Source of the DNA: an uncultured Clostridia bacterium
GTDB lineage: Bacteria; Bacillota; Clostridia; Christensenellales; Pumilibacteraceae
Direction: 5' to 3'
DNA: 64,000 nucleotides
NCBI GenBank assembly: GCA_934270565.1
Contig: CAKQPR010000002.1
Location: 62,001-126,000 of the forward strand
This document shows, piece after piece, positions 9,500 through 17,517 of the stretch. Position 1 is the stretch's first letter. Each line of letters starts with the position of its first letter. The notes under the pieces were generated by a model, which saw only the letters and a list, made by a program, of their open reading frames with translations, was not told where the DNA came from and made no database searches. Made by a program: the position numbers and the translations under genes.

Positions 9500-9567
9500 A
9501 TCTTTTCTCCATAAGTCCGTTTGCGTTTTCCTGAGGTCGGTCCGCCGTGTCGCGGAAAACGACCCAT
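9496..9567 (-). CDS. Possible 23-residue upstream ORF of the coiled-coil operon
   Basis: Starts with ATG at the fourth base of the predicted transcript and ends with a TGA that overlaps the next gene's ATG (ATGA). The predicted peptide is very basic: it begins MGRFPRHGG and ends KRKRTYGEKI. It lacks a ribosome site, so translation would need near-leaderless initiation, which this genome seems to use elsewhere. It may serve translational coupling, or it may be chance. Confidence 0.3.
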   Translation of the reverse strand: MGRFPRHGGPTSGKRKRTYGEKI

Positions 9568-9576
9568 ACTATATAT

Positions 9577-9605
9577 ATTATAAGTAATTTGAGAAAATAA
9601 GTCAA
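9577..9605 (-). promoter_or_regulatory. Sigma-A promoter of the coiled-coil operon
   Basis: TTGACT (9600-9605), 17-bp spacer, TATAAT (9577-9582) on the minus strand. Predicted +1 is 9570. The stretch 9606-9771 between this and the serC promoter holds nothing I can identify. Confidence 0.8.
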
Positions 9606-9771
9606 CTTTATTTACAGCCGCGCGCGTTTTTGTGGCAGGAATTTTTGATTTTTATCGCGCGCAGTGCGCAAAGCGACGCGAATATTGAGTTTTTCGATCG
9701 AATATATATAAGCCGAAACGGTTCATAAGCGTATAAATTTCTAAAATTTGTCGATTTTATCGGCAATTCGC

Positions 9772-9800
9772 TTGCAATTTTATCGTTCGCGGTTTATAAT
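9772..9800 (+). promoter_or_regulatory. Sigma-A promoter of serC-serA
   Basis: TTGCAA (9772-9777), 17-bp spacer, TATAAT (9795-9800). Predicted start near 9807, leaving a leader of about 42 bases with no visible riboswitch. Confidence 0.8.
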
Positions 9801-9848
9801 AATCGGGAACGTTATTTTACGCTTAATATTTATATAAAGGAGTTCAGT

Positions 9849-10934
9849 ATGAGAGTTTACAATTTTTCGGCGGGTCCTTCTATGCTTCCGCTCGAGGTGC
9901 TTGAAAAGGTGCAGGCGGGTCTTATCGACTACGAAGGCACGGGCATGTCCGTTATGGAGATGAGCCACCGCTCGAAACCTTACGAGAAAATCAACGCCGA
10001 CGCAGAAGCTCTGCTCCGCGAGCTTATGAACATTCCCGATAACTACTCGGTTATTTTCGTTCAGGGCGGCGCTTCGATGCAGTTCGAGGCTGTTCCCCTC
10101 AACCTCGCGCACGGCTCGACCGACACGAAGGGTGATTACGTCGTCACCGGTAACTTCTCGGGCAAGGCTTATAAGGAAGCCAAAAAATACGGCGATATGG
10201 TAGAAGTCGCTTCCAGCAAGGATCGCAACTTTACCTATATCCCCGAGCTTAATCGCGACATGTTCCGCAAGGACGCCGATTACGTACATATCTGCTACAA
10301 CAACACCATTTTCGGCACGCGTTACACCGAAGCTCCCGACACCGGCGATATTCCGCTTGTTGCCGACCTCTCGTCCTGCATTTTAAGTCAGGAATTCGAC
10401 GTTAAAAAGTTCGGCGTCATCTACGCAGGAGCTCAGAAGAACGTCGCTCCCGCGGGCGTTACGATCGTCATCGTGAGAAACGATCTGCTCGGCAAGGAAA
10501 ACCCCTACTGCCCCACCATGATGAAATGGGCTACGCAGGTAGAGAACAAGAGCCTTTACAACACTCCTCCCGCATTCGTTACTTACGTTGCGACCGAAGT
10601 ATTCAAGTACCTTAAATCGATCGGCGGCGTAAAAGCCATTCAGAAGATCAACGAAGAAAAGGCGGCTATGCTTTACGATTTCATAGACAATTCGTCCTTC
10701 TTTAAAAACCCCGTCGAACACAAATTCCGTTCGCTTATGAACGTTACCTTCACTTCCCCCTCTCCCGAGCTCGACGCGAAGTTCGTCGCCGAAGCCGCGC
10801 AGAACGGTCTCGTTTCCATCAAGGGTCACAGGCTCGTGGGCGGTATGCGCGCAAGCATTTATAACGCTATGCCCGTCGAAGGTATCAAAAAGCTTATCGA
10901 ATTTATGGCTAAGTTCGAGAAAGAAAACAAATAA
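9849..10934 (+). CDS. serC: Phosphoserine aminotransferase SerC
   Basis: Converts 3-phosphohydroxypyruvate and glutamate to phosphoserine and 2-oxoglutarate, the second step of serine synthesis. At 361 aa it has the usual length. The family start VYNFSAGPSMLP is intact. The PLP-binding Lys is probably K197 in GAQKNVAPAG, with GGASMQFEAVPLNL forming the phosphate cup. The start follows AAAGGAG. serA begins 12 bases after its stop, so the operon supplies two of the three steps. A phosphoserine phosphatase is not in the window. Confidence 0.95.
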   Translation: MRVYNFSAGPSMLPLEVLEKVQAGLIDYEGTGMSVMEMSHRSKPYEKINADAEALLRELMNIPDNYSVIFVQGGASMQFEAVPLNLAHGSTDTKGDYVVTGNFSGKAYKEAKKYGDMVEVASSKDRNFTYIPELNRDMFRKDADYVHICYNNTIFGTRYTEAPDTGDIPLVADLSSCILSQEFDVKKFGVIYAGAQKNVAPAGVTIVIVRNDLLGKENPYCPTMMKWATQVENKSLYNTPPAFVTYVATEVFKYLKSIGGVKAIQKINEEKAAMLYDFIDNSSFFKNPVEHKFRSLMNVTFTSPSPELDAKFVAEAAQNGLVSIKGHRLVGGMRASIYNAMPVEGIKKLIEFMAKFEKENK

Positions 10935-10946
10935 GGAGTACGGAAA

Positions 10947-12110
10947 ATGTACGAAATACTTAAGCTTAACGAAATCAGCAAAGTTGCGGGGACCGTTTTC
11001 AACGACAATTACTCGCTCGTCAAAGAAAGCGCCAAACCGGACGGTATCGTTCTCCGTTCGTTCAATATGCACGAATACGATATTCCAGAATCCGTTCTTT
11101 GCGTGGGACGCGCGGGCGCGGGCGTGAACAACATTCCGCTCGATAAGTGCGCGGAAAAAGGTATCGTCGTTTTCAACACCCCCGGGGCTAACGCCAACGC
11201 GGTTAAAGAGCTCGTTATGTGCGGTCTCTTCCTCGCCGGAAGAAATGTTGTGGACGGTATCAACTGGGCTTCTACCCTCAAGGGCAAGGGCGCGGAAGTA
11301 GGAAAGCTTGTCGAGAAAGGCAAAAGCAGTTTCGTCGGCAAGGAAATCATGGGCAAAACGCTCGGCGTTATCGGACTCGGCGCGATCGGCGTGCTCGTTG
11401 CCAACGCGGCTAACGCGCTCGGCATGAACGTCCTCGGATACGACCCGTATATTTCGGTTGACGGCGCATGGCACCTCGACAACAAAGTCGTAAAAGAAAC
11501 GGACGTTACCGAAATCTTCAAAAAGAGCGATTTCGTTACGCTTCACGTTCCGCTTAACGATTCTACGCGCGGCATCGTAAACGCCGATACACTCGCGCTT
11601 ATGAAAGACGGTTCAGCAGTACTCAACTTCGCGCGCGGCGAACTCGTCGATTCGAAAGCCATGCTCGAAGCGGTCGCAAGCGGCAAGATTTCGCGCTACG
11701 TCACCGATTTCCCCTCGGACGAAATGCTTAACGTCGAGAACGTTGTGGCTATCCCCCACCTCGGCGCGAGCACTCCCGAAGCGGAGGATAACTGCGCGGT
11801 TATGGTCGCTCGTCAGATGCGCGACTTCTTCGAAAACGGCAATATCGTCAATTCCGTGAATTTCCCCGCTTGCAAAATTCCCCGCAAAGGTTGTTTCCGT
11901 ATCACCGTTATTCATAAGAACGTCAAGAACGTTCTTAACGCGGTAACGGGTATCGTGAGCGGCAAGGCCGTGAATATCGCTAATATGCTCTCTCAGGCTA
12001 AGGGCGATTACGCATACCTCATTCTCGACCTCGACGAGAAACTCGACGACGCGACCGTTGATGAAATCAAGGCGCTCGACGCGGTTATCCGCGTTCGCAC
12101 CTTCGCGTAA
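10947..12110 (+). CDS. serA: D-3-phosphoglycerate dehydrogenase SerA
   Basis: NAD-dependent first step of serine synthesis. The 387-residue protein has the short layout: split substrate domain, Rossmann domain with GLGAIG at about 143-148, catalytic Arg in NFARGELVD (about R230) and His in IPHLGAST (about H271), then a C-terminal ACT-like domain (about 317-387, FRITVIHKNVKNVL) that usually senses serine. It lacks the extra intervening domain found in longer SerA proteins. Ribosome site ATAAGGAG precedes the ATG. It ends before a strong terminator at 12127. Confidence 0.93.
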   Translation: MYEILKLNEISKVAGTVFNDNYSLVKESAKPDGIVLRSFNMHEYDIPESVLCVGRAGAGVNNIPLDKCAEKGIVVFNTPGANANAVKELVMCGLFLAGRNVVDGINWASTLKGKGAEVGKLVEKGKSSFVGKEIMGKTLGVIGLGAIGVLVANAANALGMNVLGYDPYISVDGAWHLDNKVVKETDVTEIFKKSDFVTLHVPLNDSTRGIVNADTLALMKDGSAVLNFARGELVDSKAMLEAVASGKISRYVTDFPSDEMLNVENVVAIPHLGASTPEAEDNCAVMVARQMRDFFENGNIVNSVNFPACKIPRKGCFRITVIHKNVKNVLNAVTGIVSGKAVNIANMLSQAKGDYAYLILDLDEKLDDATVDEIKALDAVIRVRTFA

Positions 12111-12126
12111 CGTAAAAATCAATAGT

Positions 12127-12164
12127 AAAAGGCGTACCGTATGAGTTCGGTACGCCTTTTTTTG
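12127..12164. terminator. Bidirectional rho-independent terminator
   Basis: Stem AGGCGTACCG / CGGTACGCCT with an 8-base loop and a run of seven T on the plus strand (after serA) and TTTT on the minus strand (after the zinc-ribbon gene). Confidence 0.9.
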
Positions 12165-12176
12165 TTGCGTTTTGTT

Positions 12177-13262
12177 TTATCTGTTTTCCTCGTCCTCTTT
12201 CATCGCCGCGTCGACGAATTTGTTCAGAAAATATGGCGCAGTTCCGAAATATTTCCATCCGAATAACGACTTTCTGAATTTTGCGAGTTCGAATTTTACC
12301 GGAATACCGCGCGCGTTATCAAGCATCTTTTTTGCTTCTCCGTAATGACATATCCCGAGTGTTTTCGTATATGCTCGGAAAAACTCTTCGATCTCGGCAC
12401 GTCTTGCGACGGCTTTTCTGATCTTTTCCGCTTCCGCCGTATATTCGGCGAGTTTGGCTTTATCGATGCGACCGACTATCGCGTCGTAATATACTTTCGC
12501 CTTTCCGTCAAGGTCGAACGAATGTTTCGCATACGCCTTTACAACCGCTTTCACGACCGCTTTCAGATATTCTTCGTCCTCGCCTATGTCTCCGCTCGTA
12601 AGCGTTGCGAGTTCTTTTTTGATCGCATCCTTATCATTATACGAGCGATTGCTTTTTAATCCGTTTTCGCGACTTACAAAATGTCTTTCTATCTCTTCTT
12701 CGTCTACGCTTTGAAAGAACGCTTTGAGGACGGGCAGATCGCCGCCGAATTTTTTGCCCGAATTTTTGTATATCGTACCGTTAAGCCTTCCGATTATATA
12801 CGGATAATATTCGTTGAAAAGTTCCGGTGAAACATTCTTGACTTCAACGAGTTTTTCAAGATTACAAAAACCGATCGCTTCTAAGGAAACGTCCTGTTCC
12901 TTTATCCAGAAATCAAGCTCGTTCAGCACGACCGACATCAGATATTCGGGGCTTTCGGGATACTTTTCTTCGAGTTTTTCCGTGTTCTTGTAGGTTATAT
13001 CGAAGTTATTCTGCTTTATACCGGCAAACACGTTCCGAAGTAATCTTTTCGGGGCGTCGTTTTCGGCGGTATGGATATGAATTTCGCCGCCCGAAATGTT
13101 ATTTACGGTGTTGTAGTTGGCAACGTTGGTTATATTGTAGTTGTTGATTGCCTTTTCGGTTATGAACGGCGTTCCGCAATGCGAACACACCGCCGCGTCG
13201 TGCGACGGATCGACGTCGAGCACGCCTCCGCAATTAGGACATTTCGCAGGTACTAACGGCAT
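12177..13262 (-). CDS. Zinc-ribbon protein with helical body, unknown function
   Basis: A 361-residue soluble protein. It opens with a zinc ribbon, CPNCGG and CSHCGTP, in the first 35 residues. An Asn/Thr/Val-rich stretch follows (NYNITNVANYNTVNNISGG, about 41-60), which looks like a beta-type linker. The remainder (about 70-361) is helical and charged, with a cytoplasmic look and a repeat-like spacing of aromatic residues, possibly TPR-like. Such zinc-ribbon plus linker proteins are common in Clostridia, but I know no assigned role. The start has GGAGG eight bases upstream and its own promoter. It stands alone between terminators and repeats. Confidence 0.75.
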   Translation of the reverse strand: MPLVPAKCPNCGGVLDVDPSHDAAVCSHCGTPFITEKAINNYNITNVANYNTVNNISGGEIHIHTAENDAPKRLLRNVFAGIKQNNFDITYKNTEKLEEKYPESPEYLMSVVLNELDFWIKEQDVSLEAIGFCNLEKLVEVKNVSPELFNEYYPYIIGRLNGTIYKNSGKKFGGDLPVLKAFFQSVDEEEIERHFVSRENGLKSNRSYNDKDAIKKELATLTSGDIGEDEEYLKAVVKAVVKAYAKHSFDLDGKAKVYYDAIVGRIDKAKLAEYTAEAEKIRKAVARRAEIEEFFRAYTKTLGICHYGEAKKMLDNARGIPVKFELAKFRKSLFGWKYFGTAPYFLNKFVDAAMKEDEENR

Positions 13263-13294
13263 TTTTATTTCCTCCGACCGATTTTTCTATGATA

Positions 13295-13323
13295 ATTATA
13301 CACGGCATACGACGCAAAGTCAA
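13295..13323 (-). promoter_or_regulatory. Sigma-A promoter of the zinc-ribbon gene
   Basis: TTGACT (13318-13323), 17-bp spacer, TATAAT (13295-13300) on the minus strand. Confidence 0.8.
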
Positions 13324-13439
13324 GTATATGACCGAGCGTTCAGATACATCGATAAACGATTTCACCCTAACGAACAGAAAATAAGGTTTGTTCCCCTTAT
13401 TCGTCACTCGGGTCGGCGGTGAGACACCGCAGGCAAGTA

Positions 13440-13625
13440 TTTGTAAGGCGTACCGTTCCGCAAAGATCGTATTCGCTCCCGCCTTGGTCTCGGCTTCGCT
13501 CGAGATGACGGGGCGATATACCGTTCCGTAAGGTTGGCGGGCGAACGAGGAACGCCCCTACCGCTGCGGGAAATAATATTCTAAACGAATATCCGCCCGC
13601 AGCTGTTCGTTAGCGGGCGGACGTA
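13440..13625. repeat. Interspersed repeat cluster
   Basis: Left part (13440-13517) repeats the blocks GCGTACCGTTC, ATCGTATTCGCTCCCGC and a palindromic CTTCGCTCGAGATGAC core seen at 4696. The middle (13533-13561) is a GGCGGGCGAACGAGG..CGCCCCTACC unit. The right part (13589-13621) is an inverted repeat of CGCCCGC and GCGGGCGG. No gene lies in 13324-13667. Confidence 0.7.
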
Positions 13626-13667
13626 GCGATGAAATCCCACGTTGAAGAAATATGCAATTTCCCGCTT

Positions 13668-14594
13668 CTACTCTTTTATCGTTCCGTCCTTTTCACTGTG
13701 AGATTGAAGGACGACTTTGCCGTCGAGGTAGTAGCTCTTGTCGTTGCGCGAATAATAGAACGTCATATTGAGTATGTTCATAAAGAGTACGGACGTCGGG
13801 ATCGTGATAAGCAAGCCGAACAGAAAGGTGAAAAGCGCCACGAAGAAATTCACGGTAAGGATAAGTACCCACGCGATAAAATACGTCGAAGCCATAGGTC
13901 CGAAGTGTTTTGCGCCGAACTTGGCCGAATATCCGAGCGAACGGAACATACCGCCGCCCGCAACGGTAACGTTCGCGCCCCAGACGGCGATAAACGTATG
14001 TTTTATCGTTTTGAAAATAAGCAGCGCTCCGGTAAACCCCACGGGCACGAGCAGGAACGAAATGCTCCCGAGCCATCTGACGAGCGGCAGTATCAAGAGC
14101 GCGGCTAAGACCGTGCACGCCGAGCTTACAAGCGTTTTTATGAGCGAATACAGCGCGCTTTTTCCGAACGTTCCCAAGTACGTGCCGGTAAATCCGTAGC
14201 GGGCATTGTCCGACATTATTCCCTCGGTAACTTTGAGCATCGGGAGCTCGTGAAGCCCGAACAGAAATCTGAAAACGATTATCGCGACAATCGCAAAAAC
14301 ATAAGCGGACGTAACGACGTTTGTTCCGTTGCTTTCGAACGACTGTTTTGCTTCGGCGAGGATTTGCACCACACGCTCGTAAGTCGCGGCGATCGTCTGC
14401 CCGCTCAGAAACCCGTACAGCGCTTCGCCGAGCGCGTCGAGCGTTCCCGTCACGGCAAGTTCGCGATAAAGCGCGCCGAAAATCGGCAACGCGACCGCCG
14501 AAAGCACGGCAAGTACGACGAGCAGATATACCAGAATGTTCCAGACGTAGCGAAACGACGATAATAAAATTTTGAAAGCGTTTCTGAATGTCAT
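13668..14594 (-). CDS. Polytopic membrane protein, unknown function
   Basis: About 308 residues with six or seven hydrophobic segments: near 17-40, 105-125, 155-180, 183-208, 245-275 and 275-295. No transport motif or catalytic residue is recognisable. It ends in a charged tail after YYSRNDKSYYLDGKV. I use the ATG at 14594 because GGAG stands at correct distance and the upstream in-frame ATG at 14621 lies within the preceding gene's end. The gene begins one base after the stop of the next membrane gene (14596), so both come from the leaderless promoter at 15439 and probably form one membrane complex. Confidence 0.7.
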   Translation of the reverse strand: MTFRNAFKILLSSFRYVWNILVYLLVVLAVLSAVALPIFGALYRELAVTGTLDALGEALYGFLSGQTIAATYERVVQILAEAKQSFESNGTNVVTSAYVFAIVAIIVFRFLFGLHELPMLKVTEGIMSDNARYGFTGTYLGTFGKSALYSLIKTLVSSACTVLAALLILPLVRWLGSISFLLVPVGFTGALLIFKTIKHTFIAVWGANVTVAGGGMFRSLGYSAKFGAKHFGPMASTYFIAWVLILTVNFFVALFTFLFGLLITIPTSVLFMNILNMTFYYSRNDKSYYLDGKVVLQSHSEKDGTIKE

Positions 14595-14595
14595 T

Positions 14596-15432
14596 TTAAT
14601 CTCCGTAACGGCGATCGGCAAGGTCGCGCCTTTCTATCCCCGAAAGGTCGAAGAACGAAACCATAACGAATACGCAACTGAATTGTATTAAAAACGCGGT
14701 GAGAATTACGTTGATCGGAACGGAAGCCGCCGCCGGAAGCGACAACGCGTCGATCGCGGCGATGATTATCGTATACGCGAGGAACGCGCCCGCTATACCG
14801 ACGTCGATCGCTTTTCTCGTCTCTTTACTGCCTATTTTGAGCGCGACCCCGAACGCTTCTTTGAACGTGTAGCCGTAAACGAGCATTGTCGCGCTTGTGT
14901 ACATCAGCGGTATGGAAATCAGTATTACTCCCACTACCGCTACGATAGCTGTCACCGTGAGAATAAAGCCGATCGCTACTATCGGCAATCCGATTTTTAC
15001 GAGAAGATACGACAACAGCGCAAACAAGCATACGAGCAGAAATTTCGCGATCAGATAGATTGCAGCCAAAAGAACTATCATTATTCCGGTCGGAAGAAAG
15101 CAGTCGTTTATCGCGGCAAATGGCGAACGAAGCGTAAATTTACCTACCCGAAAATGCTTGTCCACCACGCCGAGCGAATAGCTTACGCACGCGGTAAGAA
15201 CCAGAAGAACTACGGGGAAAAGGTACGGATAGACGGTGACGATTTCACGGTTAAACACGAGAAAAAACACATCGAGAAATTTTACGCCTTCCGGAAACGA
15301 CCAAGGCGCAAGCAGTCCGAAGCCATTCGGTTCGAGCAACACTACTATGCCCGTCGCGGGTAACGCCGCAAGCAGCATGAGCGGAAAAAAGTGCGCGAAC
15401 AGGTATTTAATTGTAGAAGTAACGTACTTCAT
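14596..15432 (-). CDS. Polytopic membrane protein with leaderless start
   Basis: A 278-residue protein with about six hydrophobic stretches (near 14-32, 52-80, 104-135, 135-165, 205-225 and 225-250) and a charged end, LSGIERRDLADRRYGD. I do not recognise the family; its size, topology and tight linkage resemble its downstream neighbour, so the two may be distant paralogs or heteromer partners. The start was chosen as the ATG at 15432: the predicted transcription start falls on its A, and the alternative ATG at 15447 overlaps the -10 box and cannot be transcribed. There is no ribosome binding site. Confidence 0.7.
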   Translation of the reverse strand: MKYVTSTIKYLFAHFFPLMLLAALPATGIVVLLEPNGFGLLAPWSFPEGVKFLDVFFLVFNREIVTVYPYLFPVVLLVLTACVSYSLGVVDKHFRVGKFTLRSPFAAINDCFLPTGIMIVLLAAIYLIAKFLLVCLFALLSYLLVKIGLPIVAIGFILTVTAIVAVVGVILISIPLMYTSATMLVYGYTFKEAFGVALKIGSKETRKAIDVGIAGAFLAYTIIIAAIDALSLPAAASVPINVILTAFLIQFSCVFVMVSFFDLSGIERRDLADRRYGD

Positions 15433-15438
15433 AGTTAC

Positions 15439-15467
15439 ATTATACAATAATACTTTTCAAAACGCAA
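15439..15467 (-). promoter_or_regulatory. Sigma-A promoter producing a leaderless mRNA
   Basis: TTGCGT (15462-15467), 17-bp spacer, TATAAT (15439-15444) on the minus strand. Six bases separate the -10 box from the ATG, so the usual +1 position is the A of the start codon at 15432. Confidence 0.75.
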
Positions 15468-15487
15468 CTTAATTATACCCCGTTTGC

Positions 15488-15516
15488 TTGACATAATCGG
15501 CAGACAGTGGTATAAT
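15488..15516 (+). promoter_or_regulatory. Sigma-A promoter of the thiamine transporter transcript
   Basis: TTGACA (15488-15493), 17-bp spacer, TATAAT (15511-15516): a near-perfect consensus. Confidence 0.85.
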
Positions 15517-15522
15517 TTAGCC

Positions 15523-15616
15523 GATACCGGTAGGGGCGCAGACGTAAGTCGGCTGAGATGCTTTCGGGCAGTCCCTTTGAACCTGTGAGTTAGTACTCGC
15601 GTAGGGAATCCGTCGT
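15523..15616 (+). ncRNA. TPP riboswitch (THI element)
   Basis: Carries the conserved blocks of the thiamine pyrophosphate aptamer: GGGGCGC, CTGAGATG, CCCTTTGAACCTG and GTACTCGCGTAGGGAA, in the right order and spacing. An intrinsic terminator follows at 15638. Known members of this class switch off downstream genes when TPP is bound. Confidence 0.95.
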
Positions 15617-15637
15617 AAATTTTTTAAATGCGATGAA

Positions 15638-15682
15638 CGTCCGTACACTTTTACAGGTTGTTACGGACGGTTTTTGTTTTTA
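15638..15682 (+). terminator. Riboswitch-controlled terminator
   Basis: Stem CGTCCGTA / TACGGACG followed by GTTTTTGTTTTT. It lies between the aptamer and the gene, 20 bases before the start codon, as expected of a transcriptional expression platform. Confidence 0.85.
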
Positions 15683-15702
15683 CGGTATCGAAGGAGTTTT
15701 TT

Positions 15703-16488
15703 ATGTTTGACTTTTCGGGAATTACCACGGATTGGTGGAAGGTTCTTCTTCTTTTCGCTGTCGTGATAGCGATCGGAATTTGCGCTGCCGTACTCAACGC
15801 AATTTACGAGCAAAAAAAAGGTATCGTCCGTAAAACGGGAACCCGCGAACTTACTTACGGCGCGGTATGCCTCGCTGCGTCGTTTGCGCTTTCGTTCGTA
15901 TCGCTTTACAAAATGCCTTCCGGCGGGACCGTGACGCTTGCTTCCGTTCTCCCGATCGGGCTTTACTGCTACTTTTTCGGGTTTCGCAAAAGCCTGGTCG
16001 TGTGCTTTGCGTATATGCTGTTGCAATTCTTCCAGAATCCGTACATAATTTCTCCGTGGAGCGGACTTTTTGATTACGTTCTCCCCTACCTTTCGATCGC
16101 ACTGATAGGGCTTTTCCCCTACGATGAAAACAAATACGAGAAAACAGTCGCAAACGGTAAAAACCCGATTGCGGCGCACTCTCGCGTTTTTATAGGCTTT
16201 GCGGTTTACTTCGTCGTAAGACTTTCGAGTCACGTGCTTGCCGGCGTCCTGTTCTGGTCGAGCGGTATCGACTTTATGATCTGGCAAGGCGACCTTGTCG
16301 GCTTTGCCGCTCTCGGATACAGCTTCACTTATAACATTCTCTTTCTTCTTCCAGACACGCTTATCTCCGTCGCTGTAGCCGTTGTCCTTTTATGCAATAA
16401 GGCATTTAACGCTTTTATGGCTTCTTCGTTCAACGGAAAGAACAAAGCCGACGGAAGCGCAAAAAACGATCAGGGAACTGCTGCCTGA
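15703..16488 (+). CDS. thiT: ECF-type thiamine transporter S-component ThiT
   Basis: Membrane substrate-binding subunit that works with a shared ECF energizing module (not in the window) to import thiamine. It has 261 aa and about six hydrophobic segments. Family marks are LLQFFQNPYIISPWSGLFDY and FVVRLSSHVLAGVLFW, which carry the thiamine-contacting aromatics in known ThiT. It is longer than the usual ~190 aa because of a soluble insert (YEKTVANGKNPIAAHS, about residues 145-160) and a hydrophilic tail. The start at 15703 has AAGGAG six bases upstream. The TPP riboswitch supports the substrate. Its last 99 bases overlap the 3' end of convergent ftsW. Confidence 0.9.
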   Translation: MFDFSGITTDWWKVLLLFAVVIAIGICAAVLNAIYEQKKGIVRKTGTRELTYGAVCLAASFALSFVSLYKMPSGGTVTLASVLPIGLYCYFFGFRKSLVVCFAYMLLQFFQNPYIISPWSGLFDYVLPYLSIALIGLFPYDENKYEKTVANGKNPIAAHSRVFIGFAVYFVVRLSSHVLAGVLFWSSGIDFMIWQGDLVGFAALGYSFTYNILFLLPDTLISVAVAVVLLCNKAFNAFMASSFNGKNKADGSAKNDQGTAA

Positions 16489-17517
16489 GCTGACGAACGG
16501 TAACGGCAGTCCTGTGGGCGGTATCGAGCCGCTTACGACCGCCACGTTAACGGCGGTCTGAATAGCGATTATCGCCGCTATCCCCGCGCTGAAATAACAG
16601 CCGAAACGGTCGGGCGCGTTCTTCGCGATACGCACTATGCGCCAAATGAGAACAACGTATACGGCGATCACGAGCGCGCTTCCGACGAAGCCGAATTCTT
16701 CGCCGATCACGCTGAAGATGAAATCGCTTTCGCCGAACGGTAAGAACAGGTGTTTCTGTCGGGAATTGAACAGCCCCACGCCGAAAAGTCCGCCGCTTCC
16801 GAGCGCGTAAAACGACTGAATGAGCTGATACCCCTCCCCGAGCGGCGACGCCCACGGATCGAGAAACGCGGTAAGTCTCTGTAGTCTGTATGGCTCGATC
16901 ACTATAAGAATCGGCACGACGGCGAGCGCGGGCACGGCTAAAATCGCAAAATGCTTGATTTTCGCCCCGCCTACGAACATCATCGCGAACATCGTAAGCC
17001 CCACGCACATGGTGACGGACATATTCGGTTCTAAGATGATGAGAACGCATATACTCCCGCCCACCGCGAGAATAGGCACAAGCGCGCGGAAGCTCGTCAT
17101 TTTACGGTAGTTTTTCGCCATATACGCCGCGGAAAACACGATAAAGCCGAATTTGGCGATTTCGCTTGCCTGAATGGTGAAAAACGGCAGGTTTATCCAG
17201 CGTTTCGCGCCGTAGTTTTCCACACCGACGTGAGGAACGAACACGAGCACAAGCATCAGGTACGACAGCCCTAATAGCGGATAACGCAGTTTTATCAGGA
17301 CGTGATAGTCGATAAACGCACACGCGGTCATTGCCGCGAGCCCGAGAGCCGCGCCGACCGCCTGCTTTATCAGATAATAGTACTCGTTGCCGTAAGCGGT
17401 TTTCGCCGCATACGAGCTTGCGGAATATACCATCAATATTCCGAATAACGTAAGACCCGTTACCGCCGCCACGAGTATCGGGTCGTTTTTTCGGTAGGTT
17501 TCGATACGGTTATTCAA
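16390..17517 (-). CDS. ftsW: Peptidoglycan glycosyltransferase FtsW (SEDS family)
   Basis: Polymerises lipid II into septal glycan with its partner penicillin-binding protein. It has 375 aa and about ten membrane helices. Family marks are GLTLFGILMVYSAS near the start, KRWINLPFFTIQASEIAKFG, the loop with PWASPLGEGYQLIQS, GEEFGFVGS, and the terminal PTGLPLPFVSSGSSS. The start codon is TTG at 17517, overlapping the murD stop by eight bases. It is the last gene of the dcw cluster here. Its final 99 bases overlap thiT on the other strand. Position in the cluster argues for FtsW over RodA. Confidence 0.9.
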   Translation of the reverse strand: MNNRIETYRKNDPILVAAVTGLTLFGILMVYSASSYAAKTAYGNEYYYLIKQAVGAALGLAAMTACAFIDYHVLIKLRYPLLGLSYLMLVLVFVPHVGVENYGAKRWINLPFFTIQASEIAKFGFIVFSAAYMAKNYRKMTSFRALVPILAVGGSICVLIILEPNMSVTMCVGLTMFAMMFVGGAKIKHFAILAVPALAVVPILIVIEPYRLQRLTAFLDPWASPLGEGYQLIQSFYALGSGGLFGVGLFNSRQKHLFLPFGESDFIFSVIGEEFGFVGSALVIAVYVVLIWRIVRIAKNAPDRFGCYFSAGIAAIIAIQTAVNVAVVSGSIPPTGLPLPFVSSGSSSLIVFCASVGFVLSVERRSHKSVKCLIA

